Positions 52,905-61,180 of a DNA stretch of 64,000 nucleotides are shown piece after piece. The position numbers and the translations under genes are program-made. Origin of the DNA: JBMNOZ01 sp050943335 (GTDB taxonomy: Bacteria; Bacillota; Desulfitobacteriia; Desulfitobacteriales; Syntrophobotulaceae); assembly GCA_050943335.1 (NCBI GenBank), contig JBMNOZ010000006.1:1-64000 (forward strand), given 5' to 3'. Below the pieces are notes generated by a model. That model worked only from the letters and a program-made list of their open reading frames with translations, searched no databases and was not told where the DNA came from. Position 1 is the stretch's first letter, and every line of letters begins with the position of its first letter.

Positions 52905-54362
52905 ATGAACCTACGGAAACGACTTTTAATTGCTAATGCCTCAACAGTACTTATCCCTTTGGCTATTACTGTTTTATTAGGTTTAGCAATTCTTTTTACA
53001 GCCTCAAAGCTTTACGGAGCTAATTTTTCTTTAGAAAACTATCATAAGCTAGCCCAAATAAAACACTCCCTAACCGGAGAACCTCATAGTATTTTGAACC
53101 ACAAGCCAGAGGTCTTTAAAGAACGGGCTTTTCAAGATAATTTGAAGAAACAATTGACTGCCTTAGGTGGAAAATTGTTTTTCATTTTGGAAGATCGGGT
53201 AATCTATGCAACTGACAGCTTTACAAAGACCGATCTGGCTAAACTTATGGAAATCGGCTTAGATAGAGAGAATGCAGAGCTCTTCGTTCTTGCTAACACC
53301 TCTTACGCTGTTGAACTTATTGAGCTCCATTTTAGTGATGGCACAAAAGGGTATATCGGTCTTTTAGCTCCAGTAGACTGGTCAAAAGAAGCTCTACGCA
53401 AATTTTTAATCTCTCTCCTTATTATTTTTTTGCTCTCCTTTGTCCTCACCAATGCTCTGGTATCTCACCAATACTATAACAGTATCATTACTCCCCTGAA
53501 TAATTTGCAAAAAGCAGCTCTTGAAATCGGCAACGGCAACTTAAATGTCCAAATTGCTGAGGAAGGGGATCAGGAAATCCAGAGTCTATGCCGAGGTTTA
53601 GAGCTTATGAGAATAAAGCTAAAGGAATCCATCCACAACCAATTAAAATATGAGGATAACCGCAAATTACTGGTCTCCAGCATCTCCCACGATTTAAAGA
53701 CCCCTGTCACCTCCATTAAAGGCTATGTGGAAGGAATCCTAGATGGCGTTGCCACCACTCCTGAGAAAACTGAGAAATACTTGCGCACCATTTACCAAAA
53801 GGCGGAGCAAATGGATCAAATGATTGATGATTTGCTTATTTACGCTAAATTAGATCTAAAACAACTTCCCTTTGATTTTCAAAGAACGGATCTGCGCCAA
53901 TATATAGAAACCTACCTGAATCAGGTGCGCCCGGAATTGGAACAGCAAGGAATAATTCTTTCTTTTGAGAATCTATCCAAACCCGCGCTAGTCCAATTAG
54001 ACCGAGAACGAATGCAAAGAGTTTTAGACAATATCCTTGATAACTCTAAAAAACATCTCGATAAGCTACCGCCCAAGATCAGTATAATCCTTAGAGAAAC
54101 CCACACTAGTATCACCATTGAAATTAAGGACAACGGTTCTGGTATTAAAGACCGGGATTTGCCCCATGTTTTTGATCGCTTTTACCGGGCTGATGAATCC
54201 CGAGGGCGAATTAAAGGCAGTGGCCTTGGTTTAGCTATTGCCAAACAAATTGTAGAAGGCCATCAAGGCAAGATCTGGGCGGTAGGACACCAAAGAGAAG
54301 GAACCAGTATTATGATTTCACTGCCTAAAGAAAAAGGGAGAGAGAAATGGAAAAAATATTGA
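52905..54362 (+). CDS. Sensor histidine kinase
   Basis: A 485-aa membrane kinase. Helix 1 (about 12-35) and helix 2 (about 165-190) flank a ~130-residue extracytoplasmic sensor region; HAMP (about 193-245), the HisKA box SSISHDLKTPV and HATPase motifs LDNILDNSKKH, DNGSGIKD and GSGLGLAI follow. It starts 15 bp after the permease and overlaps the response regulator by 16 bp. Confidence 0.95.
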   Translation: MNLRKRLLIANASTVLIPLAITVLLGLAILFTASKLYGANFSLENYHKLAQIKHSLTGEPHSILNHKPEVFKERAFQDNLKKQLTALGGKLFFILEDRVIYATDSFTKTDLAKLMEIGLDRENAELFVLANTSYAVELIELHFSDGTKGYIGLLAPVDWSKEALRKFLISLLIIFLLSFVLTNALVSHQYYNSIITPLNNLQKAALEIGNGNLNVQIAEEGDQEIQSLCRGLELMRIKLKESIHNQLKYEDNRKLLVSSISHDLKTPVTSIKGYVEGILDGVATTPEKTEKYLRTIYQKAEQMDQMIDDLLIYAKLDLKQLPFDFQRTDLRQYIETYLNQVRPELEQQGIILSFENLSKPALVQLDRERMQRVLDNILDNSKKHLDKLPPKISIILRETHTSITIEIKDNGSGIKDRDLPHVFDRFYRADESRGRIKGSGLGLAIAKQIVEGHQGKIWAVGHQREGTSIMISLPKEKGREKWKKY

Positions 54363-55042
54363 TCATTGAGGATGATTTAAGCATTGCCGAACTCCAAAGA
54401 GATTATTTCGAAGTGGCGGGTTTTGAAGTAACAATCTGCCCTGATGGGGAACAAGGCCTTCAACTCTTAGAAAAGGAATCGTATGATCTTTTGATCCTAG
54501 ACATAATGCTTCCCGGTCTGAATGGCTTGGAAGTTTTACGTCTTCTTCAGGAGGAGAAAGATATCCCCATCTTATTGGTTTCCGCAAAAAAAGATGAGAT
54601 TGATAAAATTAAAGGTTTTAATTTAGGAGCCGATGATTATATTACCAAACCTTTTAGCCCGGGAGAGCTAGTAGCCCGAGCTAAAGCGCACCTACGCAAT
54701 TACAAAGCCCTTAAGGAACGTTACCACGGAAAAAACAGTACCCAAAAACTAATTATTCGGGGTTTGACAATTGAGATTGAAGCCCGGCGGGTTTTTGTCA
54801 ATAAACAAGAGATAAATTTGGCGCACAAAGAGTTTGATTTGCTATATTACTTAGCCAGCAACCCCAACCGGGTTTTTAGCCGGGAAGAACTCTTCGAAAA
54901 ACTCTGGGGTTTAGATTCTCTTGGAGATGCTTCAACAGTTACGGTTCATATCGCAAGAATCCGGGAAAAAATAGAAGCCAACCCTTCTAATCCCCAATAT
55001 ATTGAAACTGTATGGGGGGTGGGCTATCGGTTTCGGGTATAA
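54347..55042 (+). CDS. OmpR/PhoB-family response regulator
   Basis: A 231-aa regulator. The receiver has the acidic pocket IEDD and the phosphoacceptor in ILDIMLPG, with K in TKPFSPGE. A winged-helix output domain (about 133-230) ends with TVWGVGYRF. It is the partner of the overlapping kinase and probably regulates the neighbouring secreted-protein/ABC genes. The next 259 bp hold no gene I can support. Confidence 0.96.
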   Translation: MEKILIIEDDLSIAELQRDYFEVAGFEVTICPDGEQGLQLLEKESYDLLILDIMLPGLNGLEVLRLLQEEKDIPILLVSAKKDEIDKIKGFNLGADDYITKPFSPGELVARAKAHLRNYKALKERYHGKNSTQKLIIRGLTIEIEARRVFVNKQEINLAHKEFDLLYYLASNPNRVFSREELFEKLWGLDSLGDASTVTVHIARIREKIEANPSNPQYIETVWGVGYRFRV

Positions 55043-55301
55043 ATTTGAGGATACGGAACAGCATAGAATCTCCTCTACAACAGGTTTTTCGATATTCATT
55101 TTAAAAACTAAAGACAATTCGACTTTTCATGCAAAATTTCATGTTAATTTCCACTTATATTCTCCATTATCTCCTATTGCATTCTAAAGTCCTGCGTCCT
55201 ATAATTTATGTTGAATTGTAATTCTGATTTTAGAATCTCGCTAACTCAGGTTGCTTTATCCCTTCTAAGCGCCTGGTTCTAACATGGGATAGGGGGAAAA
55301 G

Positions 55302-55637
55302 ATGGATCTTCGTAAAGTATTCGAATGTATGATTTCCGTTTCGGAATTAGGACGGGGACAAGCCTCCAAAGTTATCCAAGCCGTGGAGGAGGAAGGGAAT
55401 CCTTTTATTGTCGTCAAAAACAATAAGCCCCAGGCTGTAATAATTTCTATCGCTGAATACTCGGAGCTGCTGCTCGCCAAGGAGAAACTCAAATCTCTGG
55501 CCGAATCCGATCTAAATGCCGAAGGGTTCTCAAATCCTCAAGAAGATTTTTCCGAACTAGGTTTTTCTCGCCCCGGTCTTAATTCTTTAAGTGAAGATGA
55601 GATCCGTATTTTCCTCCAAAATGAGGAAGGCGATTAG
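55302..55637 (+). CDS. Phd/YefM-family antitoxin-like protein (no toxin gene beside it)
   Basis: A 111-aa protein. The N-terminal 60 residues fit the Phd fold (ISVSELGRGQASKVIQAV, NPFIVVKNNKPQAVIISIAEYSEL). The C-terminal 50 residues are acidic and disordered-looking, the usual toxin-neutralising part. No Doc, RelE/ParE or VapC toxin lies upstream or downstream. It may be an orphan regulator. A GGATAGGGGG stretch precedes the ATG. Confidence 0.8.
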   Translation: MDLRKVFECMISVSELGRGQASKVIQAVEEEGNPFIVVKNNKPQAVIISIAEYSELLLAKEKLKSLAESDLNAEGFSNPQEDFSELGFSRPGLNSLSEDEIRIFLQNEEGD

Positions 55638-55660
55638 CAGTTATTTTTTGCACTTCAGGG

Positions 55661-55689
55661 TAGACATAAGGACGGATTTTGCTTAAAAT
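55661..55689 (+). promoter_or_regulatory. Promoter of the paaK-iorAB leader
   Basis: TAGACA (55661-55666), 17 bp, and TAAAAT (55684-55689) lie right after the antitoxin gene. The implied transcript starts near 55696, about 215 nt before paaK. Confidence 0.65.
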
Positions 55690-55695
55690 AATACA

Positions 55696-55862
55696 GAGAC
55701 GATTTTTCTGCAATCGGGAAGTATGGTAGGGTTAGTAGTCCGGCTTGCGGAAAAACAGTTAGGAAACAGGTTCTTAATTTTTGGTTTTAAGGGTAGGGTG
55801 GTAGCATGGTAGCATTATTGTGATTTTATTAATGGCTATCCACTTCGCGATAGCTTTTTTAT
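55696..55862 (+). promoter_or_regulatory. Attenuator-like RNA leader before paaK-iorAB with repeated GGTAG octamers
   Basis: The octamer GGTAGGGT occurs at 55725-55732 and again at 55792-55799, where it is followed directly by GGTAGCAT twice (55800-55815). The terminator hairpin GCTATC/GATAGC (55835-55854) ends in TTTTTT. GGTAGC in either of the last repeats can pair with GCTATC and break the terminator. AGGGTGGTAGCATG (55795-55808) agrees with 11 of 14 T-box positions (AGGGTGGNACCGCG). It may be a degenerate T-box or a binding array for an RNA-binding protein; neither is proved. Confidence 0.6.
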
Positions 55863-55909
55863 TATATTTTTAGAAAAAACTTAGATTTTTTGAGAAAGAG
55901 ATGATTAAT

Positions 55910-57208
55910 ATGATTTGGGACAAAGAACATGAGTGTATGAGCCGAAAAAAGCTTGAGGAACTGCAATTAGAAAGACTTAAATGGTCCGTTCAAAAAGCAT
56001 ACCGGGAAGTGCCTCATTACCGGGCCAAATTTGATGAAAAAGGAATAAAACCGGAGGATATAAAAAGCCTTCAAGACCTCAAATACTTGCCTTTTACTGT
56101 TAAGGATGACCTGCGCGATAATTACCCTTTCGGCCTCTTTACAGTATCTAGCAAAGAAATAGTCAGGGTCCACGCCTCCTCAGGAACTACAGGTCGCCCT
56201 ATTGTAGTCGGTTACACAAGAAATGATCTTCATACCTGGACTGAACTCACAGCGAGAGTAGCCTGTTTAGCAGGAGTTACTGCCGATGATGTTGCTCAGG
56301 TGGCCTTCAACTATGGGCTTTTTACCGGAGGCTTTGGTCTCCACTATGGTCTGGAAAGAGTGGGCGCCATGGTCATCCCTATCTCCGGAGGGAACACCAA
56401 GCGGCAATTAGCCTTTATGAAAGATTTCGGCACCACAACCTTGATTGCCACCCCCAGCTACGCTCTCTATATTGGAGAAGTAGCCGAAAAAGCAGGTATT
56501 GACCTCGCATCTTTGAAACTGCGAGTCGGCCTTTTTGGGGGAGAGCCTTTTGGGGTAGAAATGCGCGAAAAAATTGAAAAAAACCTTCATATTATGGCCA
56601 CGGATAATTATGGGCTCACGGAAGTTATTGGACCAGGGATTGCTGGGGAGTGCACTTACCAATGCGGTCTTCATATCGCCGAGGATCATTTTATTGTGGA
56701 AACTATTGACCCCGAAACCGGCGAAGTGCTCGAGCCAGGTGAAGAGGGAGAACTGGTTTTTACCTCTTTAACCAAAGAAGCTTTTCCCGTTATTCGGTTT
56801 CGTACTAAAGATATTTCGAGAATTACCCAGGAAAAATGCGAATGCGGCCGCACCACAGCTCGGATGAGTAAGATTACCGGCCGTACAGATGATATGCTTA
56901 TTATACGGGGTGTTAATGTTTTCCCCTCTCAAATCGAAAGTGTTTTAATGGGCATCGAAGGCATTGGCCCCTACTACCGGATAAATGTTTATAAAAAAGG
57001 CTATCTCGATGAATTAGAAGTCGTGGTAGAGCTCGTCAGTCCAGAAGTCCTGGAGCCCTATTCCAAACTGGAGGCAATGGAAAAAGATATCAATCGTCAA
57101 CTTCATTCGGTTTTACAAATTAACTGTAAAGTTAAAATTGTTCAGCCCGGAACTCTAGAGAGAACCACCGGTAAAACCCAAAAAGTTTTTGACTACCGGA
57201 ATCAATAA
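55910..57208 (+). CDS. paaK: Phenylacetate-CoA ligase family enzyme
   Basis: Adenylate-forming ligase that activates arylacetates (phenylacetate, indoleacetate) to CoA thioesters. The product is about 432 aa with the AMP-binding P-loop HASSGTTGRPIVVGYT, the DNYGLTEVIGPG motif and the C-terminal GRTDDMLIIRGVNVFPSQIE region. The ATG at 55910 has AAAGAG at 9 nt; the ATG at 55901 abuts the purine-rich site. It lies before iorAB, a frequent pairing in anaerobes. Confidence 0.95.
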   Translation: MIWDKEHECMSRKKLEELQLERLKWSVQKAYREVPHYRAKFDEKGIKPEDIKSLQDLKYLPFTVKDDLRDNYPFGLFTVSSKEIVRVHASSGTTGRPIVVGYTRNDLHTWTELTARVACLAGVTADDVAQVAFNYGLFTGGFGLHYGLERVGAMVIPISGGNTKRQLAFMKDFGTTTLIATPSYALYIGEVAEKAGIDLASLKLRVGLFGGEPFGVEMREKIEKNLHIMATDNYGLTEVIGPGIAGECTYQCGLHIAEDHFIVETIDPETGEVLEPGEEGELVFTSLTKEAFPVIRFRTKDISRITQEKCECGRTTARMSKITGRTDDMLIIRGVNVFPSQIESVLMGIEGIGPYYRINVYKKGYLDELEVVVELVSPEVLEPYSKLEAMEKDINRQLHSVLQINCKVKIVQPGTLERTTGKTQKVFDYRNQ

Positions 57209-57307
57209 GACCAGGAATGCTTCCCTGGAAACAAGATCTTAACAACAATTTCCTACAGCCATTGAAATTTAAGCAGATGCTGTAACAGAAAGGAGGCATT
57301 TTTGCCC

Positions 57308-59062
57308 ATGAAAAAACTCTTAACTGGCAATGAAGCAATTGCTCGCGGGGCCTGGGAGGCTGGAGTTGTGGTTTGTGCTGCCTATCCGGGAACACCGAGC
57401 ACTGAAATAACCGAGAATGCCGCCCAGTATAAGGAAATGTATGCCGAATGGTCCCCTAATGAAAAGGTAGCCCTAGAAGTAGGTTTGGGAGCGGCGATCG
57501 CTGGAGGAAGGGCCTTGGTGGCTATGAAACATGTCGGGGTTAATGTGGCTCTGGACCCCTTATTCTCCTTAGCTTATACCGGTGTAAACGCCGGTTTAGT
57601 ACTGGTCTCCGCTGATGATCCGGGCATACACAGCTCTCAAAACGAACAGGATAATCGGAATCTCGCTAAGGCAGCTAAGATTCCAATTTTAGAGCCTTCT
57701 GACAGCCAGGAAGCGAAAGACTTCACAAAAATAGCTTTTGAAATAAGTGAAAAATTTGATATCCCGGTGATGCTTCGAATCACGACCCGGGTAGCCCACT
57801 CCCAGTCTTTGGTAGAACTTCTGCCCCGGGAAGATATCCCTTTAAAAGAGTACAAAAAAAATGTTGAAAAATACGTTATGATGCCCGCCCCGGCCCGCGC
57901 CAGACGTCGGGCGTTGGAGGACAGGCTAGAGAAACTTAAAGAATATGCAGAGACTACCTCTTTGAACCGCATCGAACTAAAAGAATCGAAACTCGGTGTA
58001 ATCACCAGCGGAATCACTTACCAATACCTGCGGGAAATCAGCGAGGATATTTCCGTTCTAAAACTCGGGTTAACCAATCCTCTCCCGCGGCAATTAATAA
58101 CTGATTTTGCCCAAAAAGTTGATAACCTCTACGTTCTCGAGGAACTGGATCCTTTTATCGAACAACAACTTAAAGCTTGGGGGATTAAGGTTCGCGGAAA
58201 AGAAATCTTTTCTCCGGTCGGCGAATTGATGCCGGAGCTTATCGCCGAAAAACTAGAACTAGCAAGTAAAACAAATAGTTTGGCTGATAAAAATGAGGAA
58301 ATTCTCTCCAAATCAGATGTTCCGGTTCGCCCACCTGTTATGTGCCCAGGGTGCCCCCACCGCGGACTCTTTTATACCTTAAACAGATTGAAACTGACAG
58401 TCGCCGGTGATATCGGCTGCTACACTTTAGGCGCTCTCGCCCCGTTAAGTGCAATGGATACAACAATCTGCATGGGGGCCAGCATAGGGACCGCTATCGG
58501 GATGGAAAAAGCTCGGGGTAAGAACTATGCCCGCAACTTGGTGGCCGTGATCGGCGATTCTACCTTTATCCATTCCGGTATTACTGGCCTTATCGATGCC
58601 GTCTATAATCAAGCGAGGACCACGACTATTATTCTAGATAATCGGACAACAGCCATGACTGGTCATCAGGATAACCCGGTAACCGGAAAAACTCTTAAAG
58701 GTGAGCCGACAAAAGAGATTGACCTGGCTCAACTTGTAAAAGCTGTTGGAGTGAATAGGGTTGTGGAGATCGATCCCTTTGAATTAACAGACTTAAGAAA
58801 GATAATAAAAGAAGAATTAGAAGCGGATGAACCATCGGTGATCATTTCTAAACGTAAATGTGCCTTAATTGATAAGGGCAAAAATATAACTCCCTGCGTA
58901 ATTTTACCGGAAGCTTGTACTGGTTGCGGGAACTGTCTGAGATTGGGCTGTCCCTGCCTTGTTAAAGACGGCGACAAAGTTAGAATTGATTCCACTCAAT
59001 GTGTGGGGTGCGGTCTCTGTATCAGGGTTTGTCCCAGCTCTGCAATCAAAAAGGAGGTATAG
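57308..59062 (+). CDS. iorA: Indolepyruvate:ferredoxin oxidoreductase, alpha subunit
   Basis: TPP-dependent interconversion of aryl pyruvates and aryl-acetyl-CoA with ferredoxin. The 584-aa subunit has the N-terminal pyrimidine-binding domain (YPGTPSTEI), the TPP domain with VIGDSTFIHSGI and a C-terminal pair of [4Fe-4S] motifs (CTGCGNCLRLGCPC, CVGCGLCIRVCP). The ATG at 57308 and a TTG at 57302 share AGGAGG; ATG is preferred. It follows paaK by 99 bp. Confidence 0.97.
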   Translation: MKKLLTGNEAIARGAWEAGVVVCAAYPGTPSTEITENAAQYKEMYAEWSPNEKVALEVGLGAAIAGGRALVAMKHVGVNVALDPLFSLAYTGVNAGLVLVSADDPGIHSSQNEQDNRNLAKAAKIPILEPSDSQEAKDFTKIAFEISEKFDIPVMLRITTRVAHSQSLVELLPREDIPLKEYKKNVEKYVMMPAPARARRRALEDRLEKLKEYAETTSLNRIELKESKLGVITSGITYQYLREISEDISVLKLGLTNPLPRQLITDFAQKVDNLYVLEELDPFIEQQLKAWGIKVRGKEIFSPVGELMPELIAEKLELASKTNSLADKNEEILSKSDVPVRPPVMCPGCPHRGLFYTLNRLKLTVAGDIGCYTLGALAPLSAMDTTICMGASIGTAIGMEKARGKNYARNLVAVIGDSTFIHSGITGLIDAVYNQARTTTIILDNRTTAMTGHQDNPVTGKTLKGEPTKEIDLAQLVKAVGVNRVVEIDPFELTDLRKIIKEELEADEPSVIISKRKCALIDKGKNITPCVILPEACTGCGNCLRLGCPCLVKDGDKVRIDSTQCVGCGLCIRVCPSSAIKKEV

Positions 59063-59066
59063 TTTT

Positions 59067-59657
59067 ATGCTCAAGACCCGAAATATCCTGATTGTCGGGG
59101 TCGGAGGACAAGGCACTATTCTGGCGAGTAGAGTACTCTCCACTGTTCTTATAAAAGCCGGTTATGATGTCAAGGTCTCGGAAATTCACGGGATGGCCCA
59201 GCGGGGCGGCAGTGTCGTTACCCAAGTGAGATATGGGAAGAAAGTTAATTCTCCCATCATCCCAAAAGGAGAAACAGATGTCCTCTTAGCCTTTGAAAAA
59301 TTAGAGGCCCTTAGATGGTTGCCCTATCTAAAGCCCGACGGGGTTATGTTGATTAACGACCAAAAGATCGATCCCCTTCCGGTAATCACTGGGGCTGCCG
59401 CTTACCCCGACGCTCTAAAATTAATTAAGGAACAACGAAATAATATTATTGTCATTAATGCTTTAGAAATTGCCCAAAAAGCGGGGAATTCCAAAGCGGT
59501 GAATGTAGTTCTTCTTGGCTTATTAGCTCAGAAATTGGACCTAAAACCCGAGCTGTGGACTGAGGCTTTAGAGGAGACAGTTCCTCCGAGATTTTTAGAA
59601 GTTAATCTTAAAGCCTTTGCGGCGGGAAATAAATTTTCTGCCCGTAATTTAAAATAG
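59067..59657 (+). CDS. iorB: Indolepyruvate:ferredoxin oxidoreductase, beta subunit
   Basis: A 196-aa gamma-domain subunit with GVGGQGTILASR and the SEIHGMAQRGGSVVTQVR segment typical of IorB. The ATG at 59067 has AAGGAGG 9 nt upstream, 4 bp after the iorA stop. A longer frame running back into iorA is rejected. Its stop codon abuts that of pcm on the other strand. Confidence 0.97.
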   Translation: MLKTRNILIVGVGGQGTILASRVLSTVLIKAGYDVKVSEIHGMAQRGGSVVTQVRYGKKVNSPIIPKGETDVLLAFEKLEALRWLPYLKPDGVMLINDQKIDPLPVITGAAAYPDALKLIKEQRNNIIVINALEIAQKAGNSKAVNVVLLGLLAQKLDLKPELWTEALEETVPPRFLEVNLKAFAAGNKFSARNLK

Positions 59658-60299
59658 TCAGCTTTCTACCGTTCCTTTTAAAAGGGGAACGAATCGACAA
59701 TAATCCCCGTGTTTGTCTATATAGTCTTTATCTTTAACCTTCTCTCTTACTAAGATACGATAACCGCCTTCCCAGGCGAGAGGAAGAACCAGTTTCCCAC
59801 CTTCAGAAAGCTGGGACAACCAGGCTTCCTCTATTTTTTCTGCTCCGGCAGTCACAATTATTCCTTGATAAGGAGCTTGGGGCGGATAGCCCTCTCTTCC
59901 GTCTCTGACATAACAGGAAATATTATAATTCAACTCTGTAAAAATTTTTTTCGCCCTCAAAGCCAATTCAGCAATCCTCTCCAAGGTGATAACCTCCATT
60001 CCCAATTCTGCTAACAAGGCGGCCTGATAACCTGAACCAGTGCCTATTTCCAGGACTTGAGCGCCCTTCTTTAACTCCAACAATTCCGTCATTTTAGCCA
60101 CCATATAGGGTTGGGAAATCGTCTGTCCCCTTCCAATCCCCAAAGGGCGGTTCAGGTAAGCGTAAAGCCGGAATTTCTCCGGTACAAATAAATGACGCGG
60201 AACACGACTCATGGCTTCTAAAACTGCTTTGTTTTTCACTCCTTGCCCAGCCACTTCTGCAGTTAAGGAAGTCGCTAACTCCCTCCAGTTATCCATCAT
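59658..60299 (-). CDS. pcm: Protein-L-isoaspartate O-methyltransferase
   Basis: Repairs isoaspartyl damage in aged proteins by SAM-dependent methylation. The 213-aa protein has the PRHLFVP start region, GQTISQPYMVAKM, the SAM loop VLEIGTGSGYQAALLAEL and IIVTAGAEKI. It is 117 bp after tatD on the same strand and ends exactly where iorB ends (no gap between stops). Confidence 0.95.
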   Translation of the reverse strand: MMDNWRELATSLTAEVAGQGVKNKAVLEAMSRVPRHLFVPEKFRLYAYLNRPLGIGRGQTISQPYMVAKMTELLELKKGAQVLEIGTGSGYQAALLAELGMEVITLERIAELALRAKKIFTELNYNISCYVRDGREGYPPQAPYQGIIVTAGAEKIEEAWLSQLSEGGKLVLPLAWEGGYRILVREKVKDKDYIDKHGDYCRFVPLLKGTVES

Positions 60300-60362
60300 T
60301 TTTAACTCCCTTCTTTTAAAATCGTAGTTCCGGAAATAGTAGAAATCAATTTGGGACGAATA

Positions 60363-60394
60363 AAACCGCCCCCTTTAATTTGTAAAAAGGGGGC
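60363..60394 (-). terminator. Terminator after tatD
   Basis: On the minus strand GCCCCCTTT/AAAGGGGGC forms a long stem, followed by GGTTTTATT. It lies 22 bp after the tatD stop and separates tatD from pcm. Confidence 0.75.
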
Positions 60395-60415
60395 TTCATA
60401 ATTCTAGATAAATCT

Positions 60416-61180
60416 CTACTTTATTCCGAACAGCCTTTCTGAGTTTTCCTTTGCTAATTGCTGTACTTTCTCTAAGGGGATAGACTTGAGCTCTGCAATT
60501 TTTTCCAATACTTTCAGGACATGAGCAGGTTCATTTCGTTTCCCTCGCCAGGGTTCCGGTGTAAGATAAGGACAGTCAGTCTCAACTACAAATCTGTCTT
60601 CCGGAACATTCTTCGCTACTTCTAGGGCTCGACGAGCATTTTTATAAGTGAGGGGCCCGGAAAAAGAGATATAAAAGCCCAGAGATAGCAGTTCCTTAGC
60701 CATCTCCCAGGAGCCTGAAAAGGAATGAAAGACCCCCTTAGCTTGTGGGGTATATTTTTTTATTATCTCCATAATATCCTGATGGGCATCTCGGTTGTGA
60801 ATGACCACCGGCAGGCCCATTTCATCGGCTAACCCTAGTTGGTGAATAAACACTTGACGCTGAACATCCCGGGGAGATAAATCCCGATAATAATCTAAAC
60901 CGATTTCTCCCCAAGCTACTACCTTAGGATTCTGGGCCAGCCTACTCAAGGTATCCCAAGTAGAACTGGTGCAGCTTTTAGCGTCATGGGGATGAACGCC
61001 GACAGTAGCATAGATAAAAGGGTATTTAGAGGCCAGATTAACTGAATTTTTGCTAGTCTGCTTACAAGCTCCGATGTTAATAATTCCGGCTAATCCTTGT
61101 TCCCTGGCCCTATTTATAACCGAATCCCTATCCCGGTCAAAGCGCCGGTCATCAAGATGAGCATGAGTATCCCAAATCAT
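60416..61180 (-). CDS. tatD: TatD family metal-dependent DNase
   Basis: A 254-aa metallo-hydrolase with the HAHLDD metal motif, GEIGLDYYRD, HNRDAHQD and ETDCPYL segments. It is B. subtilis yabD. The start overlaps the metG stop by 4 bp (ATGA), so the two are coupled. Confidence 0.96.
   Translation of the reverse strand: MIWDTHAHLDDRRFDRDRDSVINRAREQGLAGIINIGACKQTSKNSVNLASKYPFIYATVGVHPHDAKSCTSSTWDTLSRLAQNPKVVAWGEIGLDYYRDLSPRDVQRQVFIHQLGLADEMGLPVVIHNRDAHQDIMEIIKKYTPQAKGVFHSFSGSWEMAKELLSLGFYISFSGPLTYKNARRALEVAKNVPEDRFVVETDCPYLTPEPWRGKRNEPAHVLKVLEKIAELKSIPLEKVQQLAKENSERLFGIK

Noticed and set aside
58959..59066. Extended iorB start inside iorA
   Set aside because: The ATG at 59067 has AAGGAGG and gives the normal IorB N terminus; the extension reads iorA sequence in another frame.
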